Positions 13,013-14,165 of a stretch of DNA of 14,165 nucleotides are shown here, piece by piece. Numbering within the stretch: position 1 is the first letter of the stretch; the number at the start of each line of letters is the position of its first letter. The DNA is taken from NCBI GenBank assembly GCA_900551095.1, contig URUJ01000016.1:1-14165 (forward strand). The letters run 5' to 3'. The notes beneath the pieces are model-generated. The model did no database searches. It saw nothing but the letters and a program-made list of their open reading frames with translations, and had not been told where the DNA came from. The stretch is from an uncultured Anaerococcus sp. GTDB lineage: Bacteria > Bacillota > Clostridia > Tissierellales > Peptoniphilaceae. A program made the translations under genes and the position numbers.

Positions 13013-14029
13013 ATGAAGAGTTTTAAAGAGAAATTAAACGAAATTAAGATGTATTGTATGGCTGGTTTTAATGGAATGATTCCATTGATAATTGTTGGTG
13101 CTATAGGTATGGCTTTAAGTTCTGTATTGCCTGATATTGAATTTTTAAATCAGCTAACTAAATTTTTAAATGAAGTTGGATTAGAAAAATATGATATAGT
13201 AGTTTCGATTATAATAGCAAATACCATTACACCAAAAGTTGGGCTTATTTCGGGTTTTATTATTGGTTATTATTCTAACTCTTTAGAATTGGGGATTTTT
13301 GGAGGTATCGTGTCTGGCTTAATTGCTGGTTATATTTCTAAACGAATTCTAAGTTTCAAATTTAAAGGTTCATCAAAAGCTTTAGTATCAATGATTGTAG
13401 TCCCTATAATAACAGCAATATTTGGTTTCTTTATTACTAAATATATAATATTCACTCCATTAAACTGGTTACAGACAAATTTTATTGAGCTACTAAAGAA
13501 TTTATCAATAAAAAGTGAAGTTTTATTAGCAGTTATATTAGGACTAATGACAGGTTTCGATTTGGGAGGGCCTGTAAATAAAATAGCGGGATTGTTTGGC
13601 ATCATAACGCTAACTGAAGGAATTAGGGGTCCAATTACTTATTTGGTTGCTTCATACATGTTACCATCAATGGCCGCTGGATTAGCAATAATATTAGATA
13701 AGGATAAAAAATTATTTGATGAAAATTTACAAACTCAAGGTCCATCAATATTTGTTCTTGGGCTTTTAGCATTATCTGAACCCTCATTACCTTTAATGTT
13801 TTCAGATATGAAATATATGGTTCCAATAAATATGTTCTGCTCAGCCCTATTAACTGGATTATTTTCAATATTCTCTTTAAAAACTAATTTGGCATTGGGA
13901 GTTGTAGGCTTATTTTTCATGAATAAAAAATTATTATCCTTAATTATATTTTTATTAGTGTTAGCATTACATACAACGCTAATATTAATGAGAAGAAAAA
14001 AACTCGCTAAACAACCAGTTCAAGGATAA
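13013..14029 (+). CDS. PTS EIIC component, fructose family (membrane permease)
   Basis: The 338 residues are very hydrophobic, with roughly eight to ten membrane helices, and a length typical of a stand-alone fructose-family EIIC. Recognisable stretches are MAGFNGMIPLIIVGAIGMAL at 16-34, ISGFIIGYYSN...GIFGGIVSGLIAGY at 79-108, GLMTGFDLGGPVNKIA at 177-192 (the family's DMGGPVNKAA motif), and LSEPSLPLMFSDMKYMVPIN at 254-273 (equivalent of the EGAIPFA region with the conserved glutamate). It transports and phosphorylates the sugar with EIIB. The start is at 13013 because AGGAG at 13001-13005, overlapping the eiiB stop, is seven bases before it. The usual PGFIGG motif is loosely conserved, suggesting a substrate other than fructose. 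Confidence 0.9.
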   Translation: MKSFKEKLNEIKMYCMAGFNGMIPLIIVGAIGMALSSVLPDIEFLNQLTKFLNEVGLEKYDIVVSIIIANTITPKVGLISGFIIGYYSNSLELGIFGGIVSGLIAGYISKRILSFKFKGSSKALVSMIVVPIITAIFGFFITKYIIFTPLNWLQTNFIELLKNLSIKSEVLLAVILGLMTGFDLGGPVNKIAGLFGIITLTEGIRGPITYLVASYMLPSMAAGLAIILDKDKKLFDENLQTQGPSIFVLGLLALSEPSLPLMFSDMKYMVPINMFCSALLTGLFSIFSLKTNLALGVVGLFFMNKKLLSLIIFLLVLALHTTLILMRRKKLAKQPVQG

Positions 14030-14079
14030 CTGTATTAAAATATTTTATTTATTTTATTAAATTAAATTTAATAACGAAG

Positions 14080-14116
14080 ACTCTACAACTATCAACTTGA
14101 TAGTTGTAGAGTTTTT
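14080..14116 (+). terminator. Strong intrinsic terminator of the PTS operon
   Basis: ACTCTACAACTATCA at 14080-14094 pairs perfectly over 15 bases with TGATAGTTGTAGAGT at 14098-14112 around a 3-base loop, followed by TTTT. It is 50 bases after the EIIC stop and closes the operon. The second IS begins inside its T-tract. Confidence 0.92.
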
Positions 14117-14165
14117 GTCCACTTAAGTGAGTTGAGCGAACGAAAGAGAGCGAAACAATAAACCA
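14115..14165 (+). mobile_element. Left end of a second copy of the IS200/IS605 element (cut by window end)
   Basis: Bases 14115-14161 are identical to 7896-7942; one mismatch follows, then CCA, the beginning of the left-end hairpin. The copy has the same orientation as the first and continues beyond the window. Whether its tnpA is intact cannot be seen. Confidence 0.85.

Noticed and set aside
7896..14165. Composite transposon moved by the two IS copies
   Set aside because: IS200-type elements transpose as single-strand circles and are not known to form classical composite transposons; homologous recombination between copies is the safer reading.
1..14165. CRISPR arrays, tRNA or rRNA genes, retron or other defence systems
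   Set aside because: No regularly spaced repeats, tRNA-like cloverleaf sequence, reverse transcriptase, nuclease or helicase gene was seen on either strand.

Overview
The window looks like chromosomal DNA of a low-GC, Gram-positive anaerobe. The reasons are AT-rich sequence, strong AAGGAGG-type ribosome binding sites, an HPr with both His15 and Ser46, and a SufU-type (not IscU or SufE) Fe-S cluster operon. Protein style and gene order suggest a Tissierellia/Peptoniphilaceae genus such as Anaerococcus or Peptoniphilus; this is inference, because no search was run. All genes lie on the + strand.

Left part (1-1320): debris of mobile DNA. It opens with the last 44 residues of a MobA/MobL-type relaxase, followed by an extended -10 promoter, a small and possibly frameshifted gene pair (238-500), an intact VanZ-family membrane protein (467-1084), and a short reading frame resembling a decayed phage tail protein (1214-1306). 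Middle part (1397-2720): a nitroreductase-family flavoprotein, two tandem hairpin/T-tract structures, an AT-rich non-coding stretch, and ptsH (HPr) with its own promoter and terminator.

Core part (2819-7829): a complete sufC-sufB-sufD-sufS-sufU operon with overlapping or near-overlapping genes. SufS takes sulfur from cysteine, SufU accepts it, and SufBC2D assembles the cluster. A 60-residue, two-helix membrane protein frame overlaps the end of sufU.

Right part (7896-14165): an IS200/IS605-type element whose tnpA has two in-frame stop codons. It keeps end hairpins and a hairpin that buries the tnpA ribosome binding site. Directly after its right end is a complete-looking TPP riboswitch with a terminator, but no thiamine gene follows. 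Instead comes a markedly AT-richer operon: a GH1 phospho-beta-glycosidase, an MtlR/LicR-type PRD activator, and separate fructose-family PTS EIIA, EIIB and EIIC proteins, closed by a strong terminator. In the T-tract of that terminator a second copy of the same IS begins (47 identical bases) and runs off the window. HPr at 2419 would be the phosphate donor for the PTS and for the PRD regulator.

I did not see a wholly new defence or mobile system. The most unusual points are the orphan TPP riboswitch trapped between an IS end and a sugar operon, the pairing of a GH1 enzyme with a fructose-family PTS, and the IS-bracketed, compositionally distinct sugar operon.
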